A stretch of 64,000 bases of DNA from Sphingomonas sp. NFR15 (GTDB lineage Bacteria; Pseudomonadota; Alphaproteobacteria; Sphingomonadales; Sphingomonadaceae), in the NCBI RefSeq assembly GCF_900103265.1, contig NZ_FMWX01000001.1, positions 558,001-622,000 on the forward strand, read 5' to 3'. The position numbers and the translations under genes were made by a program. A model generated the notes under the pieces. That model saw only the letters and a program-made list of their open reading frames with translations, did not search any database and had not been told where the DNA came from. Shown here piece after piece: positions 16,923-34,069 of the stretch. Position 1 is the stretch's first letter. Every line of letters starts with the position of its first letter.

Positions 16923-17306
16923 ATGGCAGACCTGAACGCGCTGGTTGACCAGCTTAGCGAACTGACCGTCCTCGAAGCCGCCGAGCTTTCGAAGCTGCTC
17001 GAAGAGAAGTGGGGCGTTTCGGCCGCTGCGGCCGTCGCCGCTGCGCCGGCCGCCGGTGGCGCCGGTGGCGCCGCTGCTCCGGCCGCTGAAGAGCAGACCG
17101 AATTCGACGTCATCCTCACCGGCGACGGTGGCAAGAAGATCAACGTCATCAAGGAAGTCCGCGCGATCACCTCGCTCGGCCTGACCGAAGCCAAGACGCT
17201 GGTCGAGTCGGCTCCGAAGGCCGTCAAGGAAGGCGTGTCGAAGGACGAGGCCGCCAAGATCAAGGCGCAGCTCGAAGCCGCCGGCGCGACCGTCGAAATC
17301 AAGTAA
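16923..17306 (+). CDS. rplL: 50S ribosomal protein L7/L12
   Basis: 127 residues. The N-terminal dimerisation helix ([20 protein letters not shown]) is followed by an Ala/Gly hinge (about 36-56) and the C-terminal factor-binding domain with EKTEFDVIL-type start and [25 protein letters not shown]. It is the multicopy stalk protein that recruits translation GTPases. GGAG lies upstream of the ATG. A strong terminator and several hairpins follow. Confidence 0.97.
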   Translation: MADLNALVDQLSELTVLEAAELSKLLEEKWGVSAAAAVAAAPAAGGAGGAAAPAAEEQTEFDVILTGDGGKKINVIKEVRAITSLGLTEAKTLVESAPKAVKEGVSKDEAAKIKAQLEAAGATVEIK

Positions 17307-17319
17307 GCCGCAGTCGGCA

Positions 17320-17410
17320 CGCGGGCTGGCACGCCAGCCCGCGAGACCGACAAGGCCGGCCGGCGCGGGCGCCAAGCCCGCGTCCGACGTCATGGGCTTC
17401 GCCCATGACG
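17320..17410. repeat. Run of three G+C-rich hairpins after rplL
   Basis: GCGGGCTGG/CCAGCCCGC at 17320-17341, a second stem around GCGGGC...GCCCGC, then CGTCATGGGC/GCCCATGACG ending near 17410. They are not followed by T-runs. Their role is unknown; they may protect the 3' end of the abundant rplL message. Confidence 0.6.
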
Positions 17411-17422
17411 GCTTGCAAAAAG

Positions 17423-17458
17423 AAGGGGCGGCATCCGCGAGGATGCCGCCCCTTTCTT
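17423..17458 (+). terminator. Rho-independent terminator of rplJL
   Basis: AAGGGGCGGCATCC (17423-17436) pairs perfectly with GGATGCCGCCCCTT (17441-17454) around GCGA and runs into TTTCTT. Preceding A residues on the other strand mean it could also act for the minus-strand gene ending at 17563. Confidence 0.9.
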
Positions 17459-17462
17459 ATAC

Positions 17463-17557
17463 CCACCGTCGCCCCGGCGCAGGCCGGGGCCGCCAAGTTG
17501 TCTGCCGGGCGGGTTGCCAGAACCGAAACGGCCCCGGCCTCCGCCGGGGCGACGGCT
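17463..17557. repeat. Pair of inverted CCCCGGC palindromes
   Basis: CGTCGCCCCGGC...GCCGGGGCC near 17467-17491 and GGCCCCGGCC...GCCGGGGCGACG near 17531-17556 are inverted copies of the same short element. The spacer holds CTGCCGGGCGGG. This looks like a paired REP-type element and may fold into one large hairpin after rplL. Confidence 0.65.
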
Positions 17558-17562
17558 TATCC

Positions 17563-18750
17563 TCAATCGTCCCGCGACACCGTGAACGACAAATGCCGCA
17601 CGCGATCATGCATGCGCGGCGGGCCGTCTAGGCGGAACGGCCCGAGCTTCGCGTCGGCGCCGCGATCAAGCCCGACGACGAACGAAGCGGCACTGCGCCC
17701 GTGCCCGCCCTCCCACGCATAATCGAGCGCGACCGTCATCACCGGCACGAACAGCGCCCGCCCCTCACCGACCCCCTGGATCGCGAGCGGCGGCATCACG
17801 TCGCGCGGCAGCATCGCGGTGCCTTCCAGCGCGGCGGTCGCACCGGCGGCGAGATCGAACCGCGCGACGACCGCGCGTTCGATCGGCGCGGCGAACAAGG
17901 CGTCGAGCGTCCGCTCCAGCCCCGGCTCGACTCCGAACAGCCGCAGATCGAGCGCGATCGCGCGCGCATCGACTTCGCCGGCATTGTGCAGCACGATGCG
18001 ATATTCGACCGCCGCGCTCAGCAGGTTGGTGCCGGCCCGCTTGACCTCGAGCGCGATCGCGATCCGCGCGCGCGGCGCCGCCACCGCCTCGGCGACGGGC
18101 GCGGGCGCAAGCGGCGATGGTGCCGGTGGGGGTGGCGGCGCCGTCGCCGGCTCCGCTTCGGCGGTGATCTCATCGTCCCCGCGCCGCCGCCGCCGGTACA
18201 GCACGACACCGGCGCAGACGGCGATCAGCGACACACCGGCCGCCCACAGCCCGAGTGATCCCCAATTCTTCGCGGCCGGGGCGGATGGCGGGGTCGCCGC
18301 GACCACAGCCGCCGGCGGCGCGGCCTCTGGCGCGGGCGCTGACGTCGGGATCGCCGTCGGTGCGCGGGCCGGTGTGAGCGCCGGCGCGGGCACGGTCGCG
18401 CGCGCGATCGGTGTCGGCGTAGCGGCGGGGGTCGCCCTTGGCGTCGGCGTCGCCCGAACCGTCGGGCGCACCGGCGGCGGCGTCACCGTGGCGGGCGTCG
18501 GGGTCGCGCTCGGCGTGGCGGTGGCGCTCGGCGTCGGGCGCGGCAGCGGCGCGACCTTGGGCTCGGGCGTCGGCACCGGCGTCGGGCGTGTCGGCTCGGT
18601 CGGCAGGCTGAAGCCTTCGAGTCCCGGGATCGTCGCGGGCGGCTGGCTGTTCTGCGCGCCCGCGCTTCCGGCCGTCCCGACCGTCCCGACCGTCACGGCC
18701 AGCGCGAGCACCGCGCGCGCGCGGCGGGTCGCAGGAAAAAGCAAAGTCAA
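17563..18750 (-). CDS. Signal-anchored Pro/Thr-rich protein of unknown function
   Basis: About 395 residues. There is no in-frame ATG at the natural N-terminus; TTG at 18750 with GAGG upstream gives a good signal peptide (TRRARAVLALAVTVGTVGT... to GAQ). Next comes a long low-complexity region of PTPTA repeats, then a single membrane span (WGSLGLWAAGVSLIAVCAGVVLY) with RRRRR on the inner side. The C-terminal domain, near residues 215-395, looks like a beta-sandwich (AVEYRIVLHNAGEVDARAIALDLRLFG). The layout is an exported stalk with a cytoplasmic domain. No known family; the role is unknown. Confidence 0.75.
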   Translation of the reverse strand: MTLLFPATRRARAVLALAVTVGTVGTAGSAGAQNSQPPATIPGLEGFSLPTEPTRPTPVPTPEPKVAPLPRPTPSATATPSATPTPATVTPPPVRPTVRATPTPRATPAATPTPIARATVPAPALTPARAPTAIPTSAPAPEAAPPAAVVAATPPSAPAAKNWGSLGLWAAGVSLIAVCAGVVLYRRRRRGDDEITAEAEPATAPPPPPAPSPLAPAPVAEAVAAPRARIAIALEVKRAGTNLLSAAVEYRIVLHNAGEVDARAIALDLRLFGVEPGLERTLDALFAAPIERAVVARFDLAAGATAALEGTAMLPRDVMPPLAIQGVGEGRALFVPVMTVALDYAWEGGHGRSAASFVVGLDRGADAKLGPFRLDGPPRMHDRVRHLSFTVSRDD

Positions 18751-19085
18751 AATCGCCTCGGTGCGTCGTTCAAGCCCATGCCATACGACCGCGTCATGAT
18801 AAGACAAGCGCCAGACGCGCCGCGCGCGCCGACCCGATCGCGCGGATTGTCGGCCGGATTTGACACGCTCCAACACCGCGCCTATATGGCGTCCTTCACC
18901 ACGACTTTCGGGAAATGACGTGCCCTCGCGCAGCATGTCGATCGGATTGGAGGTTGTGGCCTTACGAGGACGCCGAGAAGCTGCTGTTTTCCGAGTATCG
19001 CGGAGGACATGCGGCTTTTTGCGTCTTTCCGCGTGCCCGCCCGGGCGATCCGGGCACGAAATTTTGACGTGAGGGCTAAAGACAC
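18751..19085. other. 335-base rpoBC promoter and leader region
   Basis: No gene is seen. It contains the rpoB promoter at 18860-18888, a leader of about 190 bases and, at 19032-19058, the hairpin CGTGCCCG/CGGGCACG followed by AAATTTT, which may act as an attenuator-like structure shortly before the rpoB start. Confidence 0.6.
18860..18888 (+). promoter_or_regulatory. Strong sigma-70-type promoter for rpoBC
   Basis: TTGACA at 18860-18865 (perfect -35), exactly 17 bases of spacer, and TATATG at 18883-18888 as -10. It is the best promoter match I found in the window and would make rpoBC independent of rplJL. Confidence 0.8.
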
Positions 19086-23240
<4,155 letters not shown>

Positions 23241-23247
23241 CCGACTT

Positions 23248-23350
23248 CTCCCCTCCCGTTCACGGGAGGGGTCGGGGGAGGGCCTGTGGGCCGAGCACCT
23301 CCCCGACGTGACATGCCCTCCCCTAGCCCCTCCCGCACGCGGGAGGGGAA
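23248..23350. repeat. Intra-operon palindromic repeat, family B, between rpoB and rpoC
   Basis: Two hairpins: CCCCTCCCG-TTCA-CGGGAGGGG at the left and CCCCTCCCGC-AC-GCGGGAGGGG at the right end, with TCGGGGGAGGGCCTG between, matched by CCCTCCCCTA on the other arm. The same arrangement recurs at 50085-50190. It fills almost the whole rpoB-rpoC spacer and has no T-run. Confidence 0.85.
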
Positions 23351-23363
23351 TTGGAGCTGAAAA

Positions 23364-27650
<4,287 letters not shown>

Positions 27651-27673
27651 TCGGCTCGTCAGACACCAACGCG

Positions 27674-27712
27674 AAAGCCGCCGTCCGGGGATGCCCGGGC
27701 GGCGGTTTTTCG
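27674..27712 (+). terminator. Rho-independent terminator of rpoBC
   Basis: GCCGCCGTCCGGG pairs with CCCGGGCGGCGG (one-base imperfection) around GATG and ends in five T residues at 27706-27710. It begins about 25 bases after the rpoC stop. Confidence 0.9.
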
Positions 27713-27743
27713 TTTGGGGACATTCGTCCGCGCGCCTTCCTCT

Positions 27744-27814
27744 CCGTTCGGCCTGAGCGAAGTCGAGGGATGATCGCGGAGCGCAGACGCCTCGCCTTCG
27801 CTCGGCGCGAAAGG
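27744..27814. repeat. Intergenic palindromic repeat, family A, copy 2
   Basis: CCGTTCG...TGAGCGAAGTCGAG on the left and CTCGCCTTCGCTCG...CGAAAGG on the right form a decayed version of copy 1. It lies between the rpoC terminator and the DUF2794 gene. Confidence 0.75.
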
Positions 27815-27905
27815 ATTGGGGTGGTGATGGAGGATGCTGCACCGGCGCGGGGGCGACCGCCCTCCCCAACCGTCACCCAGCGTAAGCCGGCGTGACGCTA
27901 GGAGG

Positions 27906-28250
27906 CTATTCCTCGACCAGCTTCATCAGCCGCCGCTCGACGGGCGCGAGCACCGGGCCAAGTTCATGCCCGCGCTTCACCACCGCGCCCTGTTCGCCGA
28001 CCAGCGCCCACATGCCCTGCTTGTTGCGCAGCGCCGGCCGCTTCTCGATGCGGAACTCAGGGCGTTCGGCGGTGCGGCGATAGCAGGAGAACACCGCCGC
28101 CTCCCGCCCCAGGTCGATCGCGTAATCGCGCCAATGCCCGGCCGCGACCATCCGCCCGTACAGATCGAGAATACGGTTGAGTTCGAGCCGCTCGAAGCCG
28201 ATCTGCGCGGGCCTGCCCGGCGGCTGGGGAAAAGGCGTGACCGTCCCCAT
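27906..28250 (-). CDS. DUF2794 family protein
   Basis: 114 residues, matching the small alphaproteobacterial DUF2794 family: ELNRILDLYGRMVAAGHWRDYAIDL, then SCYRRTAERPEFRIEKRP and a final PVERRLMKLVEE. Function is unknown; it is soluble and basic. Its ATG at 28250 overlaps the stop of the serine acetyltransferase gene by one base (TGATG), so the two are translationally coupled and may be linked in sulfur metabolism, though this is only inferred from context. Confidence 0.9.
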   Translation of the reverse strand: MGTVTPFPQPPGRPAQIGFERLELNRILDLYGRMVAAGHWRDYAIDLGREAAVFSCYRRTAERPEFRIEKRPALRNKQGMWALVGEQGAVVKRGHELGPVLAPVERRLMKLVEE

Positions 28251-28930
28251 CAGGCGCGGCTGCGCACATCCTCTTGCTCCGCGAGCAACGCGTCGAGCCG
28301 CTTGCGCATCGTCTCGATCTCGCAGCGGAGCAGCTCGACCTTCTGGGTCTGCGGATCGAACACGTCGCTGCACGGCGTGCCATAGGCGAGGAACCCCGGC
28401 TTCGCTTGCCCGCCCTCGATCATCGTCGGCCGGGCCGGAATGCCGACCATCACCGCGCCCTCGGGCACGTCGCGGGTCACCACCGCGTTCGCGCCGATGC
28501 GCGCGCCCTTGCCCACCGTGATCGGCCCGAGCACCTGTGCGCCCGAACCGATGATGGCATTATCGCACAAGGTCGGGTGGCGCTTGCCCGCCACGCCATT
28601 GTCGGGGCTGGTGCCGCCGAGCGTGACGCATTGGTAGATCGTCACATTGTCGCCGATCTCGGCGGTCTCGCCGATCACGGTGAAGCCGTGGTCGATGAAG
28701 AAATGCCTGCCGATCCTGGCGCCGGGATGGATGTCGATCGCGGTCGTCATCCGCGACAAATGGTTGACCAGCCGGGCGAGGAAGAACAGCCGCGCCGTGA
28801 ACAGCCGATGCGCGACGCGGTGCCAGACCAGCGCCCACACCCCCGGATAGGTCAGAATCTCGAGACGCGATCGCGGCGCGGGATCGCGCGCCTTGATCGA
28901 GTCGAGATACGCGACCAACCGTTGCAACAT
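28250..28930 (-). CDS. cysE: Serine O-acetyltransferase (EpsC/CysE type)
   Basis: 226 residues. The left-handed hexapeptide-repeat domain is evident (IDIHPGARIGRHFFIDHG, IGETAEIGDNVTIYQ, GGTSPDNGVAGKRHPTL, GARIGANAVV), with catalytic His in HPG and DHG. It makes O-acetylserine from serine and acetyl-CoA for cysteine synthesis. The short N-terminal helical region is the EpsC form. The C-terminus carries a coiled segment (VELLRCEIETMRKRLDALLAEQ). ATG at 28930 is preferred, with GAGGGG upstream; a GTG one codon earlier is possible. Confidence 0.92.
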   Translation of the reverse strand: MLQRLVAYLDSIKARDPAPRSRLEILTYPGVWALVWHRVAHRLFTARLFFLARLVNHLSRMTTAIDIHPGARIGRHFFIDHGFTVIGETAEIGDNVTIYQCVTLGGTSPDNGVAGKRHPTLCDNAIIGSGAQVLGPITVGKGARIGANAVVTRDVPEGAVMVGIPARPTMIEGGQAKPGFLAYGTPCSDVFDPQTQKVELLRCEIETMRKRLDALLAEQEDVRSRA

Positions 28931-29088
28931 CACGCACGTCCCCTCTTCGATCGACGGTATCTAGGCGTTCGCGCGTGCGAATAAAAGTGCGACGAAAACC
29001 GCGAAGCCGCTGGATTTAAACCCCATCTTCCCTGTAGGAATTGGAAACCGAGCCATTCCGGCGCGTTATGCTTGCGCAAGGAGCGCGA

Positions 29089-29856
29089 ATGCCGGATTTT
29101 TCCACGATCGACTTCGCCGCTATCCTGCCCTTCATCGCGATCGGTTTCGCGGCACAAGTGATCGACGGCGCGCTCGGCATGGCGTTCGGCCTCATCAATT
29201 CGACCTTGCTGGTCAGCATGCTCGGCATGCCGCCCGCGCTCGCCTCGGCGAGCGTCCACGCGGTCGAGACCTTCACCACCGCCGCCTCGGGCACCAGCCA
29301 CATCGTCCACCGCAACGTCGACTGGCGGCTGTTCGGGCGGCTGGTGGCTCCCGGCGTGCTCGGCGGCGTGCTCGGCGCTTATGTGCTCAGCAACATCGAC
29401 GCCGCCGTCGCGCGCCCGTTCGTGATGGCCTATCTCGCCGCGATCGGCCTGTTCCTGCTGTTCCGCGCCTGGCGCGGCGCGCTGACGCTGCGCTCGCCCA
29501 GGATCGTCGCGCCGCTCGGTCTCGCCGGCGGGTTCCTCGATGCGGCGGGCGGCGGCGGCTGGGGTCCGGTCGTCACCTCGAACCTGCTCGTGCAGGGCTC
29601 GGCCCCACGCACCACGATCGGCACGGTCAACACCAGCGAATTCTTCCTCACCGCGACCGTCTCGATCACCTTCTTCACGCAGATGGGCTGGGCGGCCTTC
29701 TCGCTGGCGACGCTAGGCCTGCTGATCGGCGGACTGGCCGCCGCCCCGCTCGGCGGCATGGTCGCGAAACACGTGCCCGCGCGGCCGCTGATGGCGATGG
29801 TCGGCACGCTGTTGACGGTCACCAGCGCCTATACGATCTGGCAGGCGCTGCGGTAA
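29089..29856 (+). CDS. TauE/SafE (TSUP) family membrane permease
   Basis: 255 residues with seven or eight hydrophobic segments and the two-repeat layout of the family: GFAAQVIDGALGMAFGL in the first half, GLAGGFLDAAGGGGWGPVVTSNLL in the second. Members move sulfite, sulfonates or related organic anions. Its divergent position to cysE suggests a sulfur-compound role here. ATG at 29089 was chosen because AGGAG lies seven bases upstream; earlier in-frame ATG and TTG codons lack such a site. Confidence 0.88.
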   Translation: MPDFSTIDFAAILPFIAIGFAAQVIDGALGMAFGLINSTLLVSMLGMPPALASASVHAVETFTTAASGTSHIVHRNVDWRLFGRLVAPGVLGGVLGAYVLSNIDAAVARPFVMAYLAAIGLFLLFRAWRGALTLRSPRIVAPLGLAGGFLDAAGGGGWGPVVTSNLLVQGSAPRTTIGTVNTSEFFLTATVSITFFTQMGWAAFSLATLGLLIGGLAAAPLGGMVAKHVPARPLMAMVGTLLTVTSAYTIWQALR

Positions 29857-29882
29857 GCAGCGACCGGCCCGCCCCCGTACCA

Positions 29883-29997
29883 CCGTTCGTCCCGGGCGAA
29901 TTACCACCGTTCATCCCGAGCGAATTACCGCCGTTCGTCCCGAGCGAAGTCGAGGGATGCGCCTCAAGCGCTGCCCGTGGTCTCGACACGAACGGTT
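29883..29997. repeat. Intergenic repeat, family A, copy 3 with a 24-bp tandem array
   Basis: Three left-arm units (CCGTTCGTCCCGGGCGAATTA, CCGTTCATCCCGAGCGAATTA, CCGTTCGTCCCGAGCGAAGT, each under-lapping the next) start at 29883, 29907 and 29931, an exact 24-base period. The full right arm TCTCGACACGAACGG closes the element at 29997. The tandem array suggests local expansion by slippage or unequal exchange. Confidence 0.8.
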
Positions 29998-30045
29998 AGG
30001 GAACATCCTCTAGCCGCAAGGCCCCGCCTGCGCTATCCGCACATC

Positions 30046-32028
30046 ATGTCCAAGGAAGATCTGTTCGCCGCCGCGCCAAAGCCCGATTTCGAATATGACG
30101 CCTCCTCGATCGAGGTGCTCGAAGGTCTTGAGCCGGTGCGCCGCCGCCCCGGCATGTATATTGGCGGCACCGACGAGCGCGCCTTGCACCATCTCGCCGC
30201 CGAAGTGGTCGACAATGCGATGGACGAGGCGGTCGCCGGCCATGCGACGCGGATCGAGGTGGTGCTCGACGCGGGCAACCGTCTCACCGTCATCGACAAC
30301 GGCCGCGGCATCCCGGTCGATCCGCATCCCAAATTCCCCGGCAAATCCGCGCTCGAAGTGATCCTCTCGACGCTGCATTCGGGCGGCAAGTTCGAGGGTA
30401 AGGCGTATCAGACCGCCGGCGGCCTGCACGGCGTCGGCATCAGCGTCGTCAACGCTTTGTCGTCCGACACCACGATCGAGGTCGCCCGCAACAAGACGCT
30501 CTATCGCCAGCGCTTCTCGCGCGGCGTCACGCTCGGCCCGCTCGAGGCGCTCGGGCCGACCCCCAACCGGCGCGGCACCTCGGTCAGCTTCGTGCCCGAT
30601 ACCGAGATCTTCGGGCCGGAACTCCACTTCAAGCCCGCCCGGCTCTACAAGCTCGTCCGCTCCAAGGCGTATCTGTTCGCGGGCGTCGAGGTGCGCTGGC
30701 GCTGCGCCGCCGGGATCATCACCGACGACACCCCGCCCGAGGCGGTGTTCCAGTTCCCCGGCGGCCTCGCCGATCACCTGCGCGAGCAGATCGGCAACCG
30801 CGAATGCGCCACCACCGATTTCTTCGTCGGGCGGCAGGATTTTCCAGGCGAGCAGGGCCGCGTCGAATGGGCGGTGGCGTGGCCGCTGTGGAGCGACGGC
30901 AGCTATAGCTGGTATTGCAACACCATCCCCACCCCCGACGGCGGCACGCACGAACAGGGCCTGCGCGCCGCGCTGGTGAAGGGCATCCGGGCCTTCGCCG
31001 ATCTCGTCGGGCAGAAGAAGGCCAAGGACATCGCGCCCGAGGACGTGATGACCGGCAGCGAACTGATGCTCTCCGTGTTCATCCGCGACCCGCAGTTCCA
31101 GAGCCAGACCAAGGACCGGCTCACCAGCCCCGAGGCGGCCGCGCTGGTCGAGCGCGCGGTGCGCGACCATTTCGACCATTTCCTCAGCGACAATATGGAG
31201 CGCGGCAAGGCGCTGCTCGGCTATGTGCTCGATCGGATGGACGATCGCCTCCGCCGCAAGGCCGAGCGCGAGGTCAAGCGCAAGACCGCGACCAGCGCGC
31301 GCAAGCTGCGCCTCCCCGGCAAGCTCACCGATTGCGCCGCCGACAGCCCCGAAGGCACCGAACTCTTCATCGTCGAGGGCGATTCGGCGGGCGGCTCCGC
31401 CAAGCAGGCGCGCGACCGCAAGACCCAGGCGATCCTCCCGATCCGCGGCAAGATCCTCAACGTCGCGAGCGCCACGTCGGCCAAGATCCTCGCCAATCAG
31501 GAGATCGCCGATCTCATCCAGGCGCTCGGCTGCGGCACGCGCAAGGACTGCAACCCGGAGAATTTGCGCTACGAACGCATCGTCATCATGACCGACGCCG
31601 ATGTCGATGGCGCGCATATCGCCACGCTGCTGATGACCTTCTTCTTCCAGGAGATGCCCGATCTGGTGCGGCGCGGGCATCTGTTCCTCGCCCAGCCGCC
31701 GCTCTACCGGCTCACGGCGGGCACCAAGAGCCTCTACGCGATGGACGATGCCGATCGCGGCCGCATCGAGTCCGGCCCGTTCAAGAACAAGAAGGTCGAT
31801 GTCGCACGCTTCAAGGGTCTCGGCGAGATGAACCCGATGCAGCTCCGCGAGACCACGATGGACCCGGCCACCCGCCAGATGCTGCGCATCACGCTCCCGC
31901 AGGAATATGAGGAGCGTGCCGGCGTCAAGGATCTGGTCGATCGGCTGATGGGCACCAACCCCGCGCACCGCTTCGCCTTCATCCAGGAGAATGCCGCGCG
32001 CATGGACGTGGCCGAACTCGACGCCTGA
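30046..32028 (+). CDS. parE: DNA topoisomerase IV subunit B
   Basis: 660 residues. The ATPase domain shows [19 protein letters not shown] and [15 protein letters not shown]; the Toprim region shows [12 protein letters not shown] and DADVDGAHI; the C-terminus has [11 protein letters not shown]. The length and the [18 protein letters not shown] segment fit ParE rather than GyrB. It decatenates chromosomes with ParC (not in the window). ATG at 30046 begins MSKEDLF; a longer frame from 29977 runs through the repeat and was rejected. Confidence 0.93.
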   Translation: MSKEDLFAAAPKPDFEYDASSIEVLEGLEPVRRRPGMYIGGTDERALHHLAAEVVDNAMDEAVAGHATRIEVVLDAGNRLTVIDNGRGIPVDPHPKFPGKSALEVILSTLHSGGKFEGKAYQTAGGLHGVGISVVNALSSDTTIEVARNKTLYRQRFSRGVTLGPLEALGPTPNRRGTSVSFVPDTEIFGPELHFKPARLYKLVRSKAYLFAGVEVRWRCAAGIITDDTPPEAVFQFPGGLADHLREQIGNRECATTDFFVGRQDFPGEQGRVEWAVAWPLWSDGSYSWYCNTIPTPDGGTHEQGLRAALVKGIRAFADLVGQKKAKDIAPEDVMTGSELMLSVFIRDPQFQSQTKDRLTSPEAAALVERAVRDHFDHFLSDNMERGKALLGYVLDRMDDRLRRKAEREVKRKTATSARKLRLPGKLTDCAADSPEGTELFIVEGDSAGGSAKQARDRKTQAILPIRGKILNVASATSAKILANQEIADLIQALGCGTRKDCNPENLRYERIVIMTDADVDGAHIATLLMTFFFQEMPDLVRRGHLFLAQPPLYRLTAGTKSLYAMDDADRGRIESGPFKNKKVDVARFKGLGEMNPMQLRETTMDPATRQMLRITLPQEYEERAGVKDLVDRLMGTNPAHRFAFIQENAARMDVAELDA

Positions 32029-32090
32029 TCCGCCCGCACGCCCGCGCCACTGGCAAAGATCGCGCCAATCGCCTACATGCGCCCTCTCTC

Positions 32091-33422
32091 ATGGCAACGA
32101 CTCTCCCCTCCCCGCCGCGCGTCGGCATGGTTTCGCTTGGCTGTCCCAAGAACCTCGTCGATAGCGAGCGCATCCTCACCAAGCTGCGCAGCGACGGCTA
32201 TCAGATGTCCCCCGATTACGCGGGCGCGGATGTCGTGCTGGTCAACACCTGCGGCTTCCTCGATTCCGCCAAGGAGGAGTCGCTTGAAGCGATAGGCGAG
32301 GCGATCGCCGAGAATGGCCGCGTCATCGTCACCGGCTGCATGGGCAAGGAAGCCGAGACGATCCGCGCGCGCTTCCCCAACGTTCTCGCCGTCACCGGCG
32401 CGCATCAATATGAGGAAGTGGTCGGCGCGGTCCATGACGCTGCGCCGATGCCGCCGAGCGCATTCCTCAATCTTGTGCCCGACAGCGGCCTCAAGCTCAC
32501 CCCGCGCCATTACAGCTATCTCAAGATCAGCGAGGGCTGCAACCACCGCTGCTCGTTCTGCATCATCCCGAGCCTGCGCGGCGATCTCGTCAGCCGCCGG
32601 CCCGATGCGATCCTGCGCGAAGCCGAGAAGCTGATCGCGGCGGGCACGCGCGAGCTGCTCGTCATCAGCCAGGATACCTCGGCCTATGGCGTCGACATCC
32701 GCCACCAGCCGCGCCCGTGGCATGGCGCGGAGGTGCGCGCGCACATGACCGATCTGTCGCGCGAACTCGGCAAGCTCGGCGCGTGGGTGCGGCTCCACTA
32801 TGTCTATCCCTATCCGCACGTCGATCAGGTCATCCCGCTGATGGCCGAGGGGCTGGTCCTCCCCTATCTCGACATCCCGTTCCAGCATGCCAGTCGCAAC
32901 GTGCTCAGGCTGATGAAGCGCCCCGCCAACGAGACCAAGGTGCTGGAGCGCATCAAGCACTGGCGGACGATCGCGCCCGATATCGCGATCCGCTCGACCT
33001 TCGTCGTCGGCTTCCCCGGCGAGACCGAGGATGACTTCGCCTATCTGATGGACTGGCTGGAGGAAGCCCGGCTCGACCGTGTCGGCGCGTTCCGCTTCGA
33101 ACCCGTCGAAGGCGCCGCCGCCAACGCGCTGCCCGATCCTGTGCCGGAAGAGATCAAGGAAGAGCGCTACGCCCGGCTGATGGCGCTCACCGCGCGCATC
33201 TCGGCGGAGAAGCTCCAGGCCAAGATCGGCCGCACGCTCGACGTCATCATCGACGCGGTCGGCGAGGATGGCGCGACCGGCCGCTCCAAGGCCGACGCGC
33301 CCGAGATCGACGGCGAGGTCCACTTGCGCGACGCCGGCCACCTCGCCCCCGGTGACATCGTACGGGTCGCGATTGAGGATGCCGACGAACATGATCTGTT
33401 CGGGGTGCCCGTAGCCGCGTGA
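32091..33422 (+). CDS. rimO: Ribosomal protein S12 methylthiotransferase
   Basis: 443 residues with the three-domain MTTase plan: N-terminal UPF0004 domain with Cys18, Cys54 and Cys83 for one [4Fe-4S] cluster, radical-SAM domain with C150-NHR-C154-SF-C157, and a C-terminal TRAM domain ([12 protein letters not shown]...). [12 protein letters not shown] is the RimO-type N-terminus. It adds a methylthio group to the S12 aspartate. It heads a chain of genes with overlapping starts and stops that continues to 36842. Confidence 0.95.
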   Translation: MATTLPSPPRVGMVSLGCPKNLVDSERILTKLRSDGYQMSPDYAGADVVLVNTCGFLDSAKEESLEAIGEAIAENGRVIVTGCMGKEAETIRARFPNVLAVTGAHQYEEVVGAVHDAAPMPPSAFLNLVPDSGLKLTPRHYSYLKISEGCNHRCSFCIIPSLRGDLVSRRPDAILREAEKLIAAGTRELLVISQDTSAYGVDIRHQPRPWHGAEVRAHMTDLSRELGKLGAWVRLHYVYPYPHVDQVIPLMAEGLVLPYLDIPFQHASRNVLRLMKRPANETKVLERIKHWRTIAPDIAIRSTFVVGFPGETEDDFAYLMDWLEEARLDRVGAFRFEPVEGAAANALPDPVPEEIKEERYARLMALTARISAEKLQAKIGRTLDVIIDAVGEDGATGRSKADAPEIDGEVHLRDAGHLAPGDIVRVAIEDADEHDLFGVPVAA

Positions 33423-34069
33423 CGACTCCTGCCGAAGCGCTCGCAAGCTGGCAGCCGCAGCGTTATGCCGCGGTGCGCCGCGCCGTCCGCACCGGCGATC
33501 TCGCGATCTGCTCGGGCAACCAGATGTTCTCGCGCGCCATCCAATGGGCGACCAAGAGCCAGTGGAGCCACATCGCGATGATCGTCCGGCTCGAAGAGCT
33601 CGACCGGGTGATGGTGCTGGAGGCGGTGCAGAAGATCGGCGTGCGCTGCGTGCCGCTCAGCCGCTGGGTCACCGATTTCCAGCCGCGTCACAAGCCCTTC
33701 AACGGCAAGGTCGTGATCGCCCGCCACGATCAGGTCGCGCGCGCCACGCAGGATCAGATGCGGCGGATGAGCGGTTTCGCCACCGGCCAGCTCGGCTGTC
33801 CGTTCGACGCGGCCGAACTCGCCAAGATCGCGCTCCGCATCGGCCTCGCGCGCTTCGGCGTGCGGCTGCCGCACATGATCCAGCCCAACGACGAATATTT
33901 CTGCTCCGAATATCTCGACGAATGTTATCAGCGGCTCGGCGTGAAGATCCCGTGGGACGGGCGCGGCTTCATCGCGCCGTCCGATTTCGCGCGCGCGCCG
34001 CACGTGCAGGCGGTGATGCGGGTTTCGCGCTTCCCGTTCCGCACGGGTGCGATACAAGACGACGAATGA
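33419..34069 (+). CDS. YiiX/YebB-like permuted papain-fold cysteine hydrolase
   Basis: 216 residues. The permuted NlpC/P60 arrangement is shown by His51 in QWSHIAMIV near the N-terminus, Glu68 in VLEAV and Cys162 in YFCSEYL toward the C-terminus. Such enzymes act on peptide or acyl-ester bonds; the substrate is unknown. No signal peptide is visible. Its GTG start overlaps the rimO stop (GTGA), and its own stop overlaps the next start (ATGA), so expression is coupled to rimO. Confidence 0.85.
   Translation: MTTPAEALASWQPQRYAAVRRAVRTGDLAICSGNQMFSRAIQWATKSQWSHIAMIVRLEELDRVMVLEAVQKIGVRCVPLSRWVTDFQPRHKPFNGKVVIARHDQVARATQDQMRRMSGFATGQLGCPFDAAELAKIALRIGLARFGVRLPHMIQPNDEYFCSEYLDECYQRLGVKIPWDGRGFIAPSDFARAPHVQAVMRVSRFPFRTGAIQDDE

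Noticed and set aside
23248-23350. Family B hairpins read as a terminator between rpoB and rpoC
   Set aside because: Neither stem is followed by a T-run, and the same element occurs inside the trp operon, where read-through is needed.
33544-34065. Serine hydrolase gene extended upstream as one frame
   Set aside because: This part is a shadow of the YiiX-like gene in another frame; the true start at 34066 has a clean signal peptide and an ATGA overlap.
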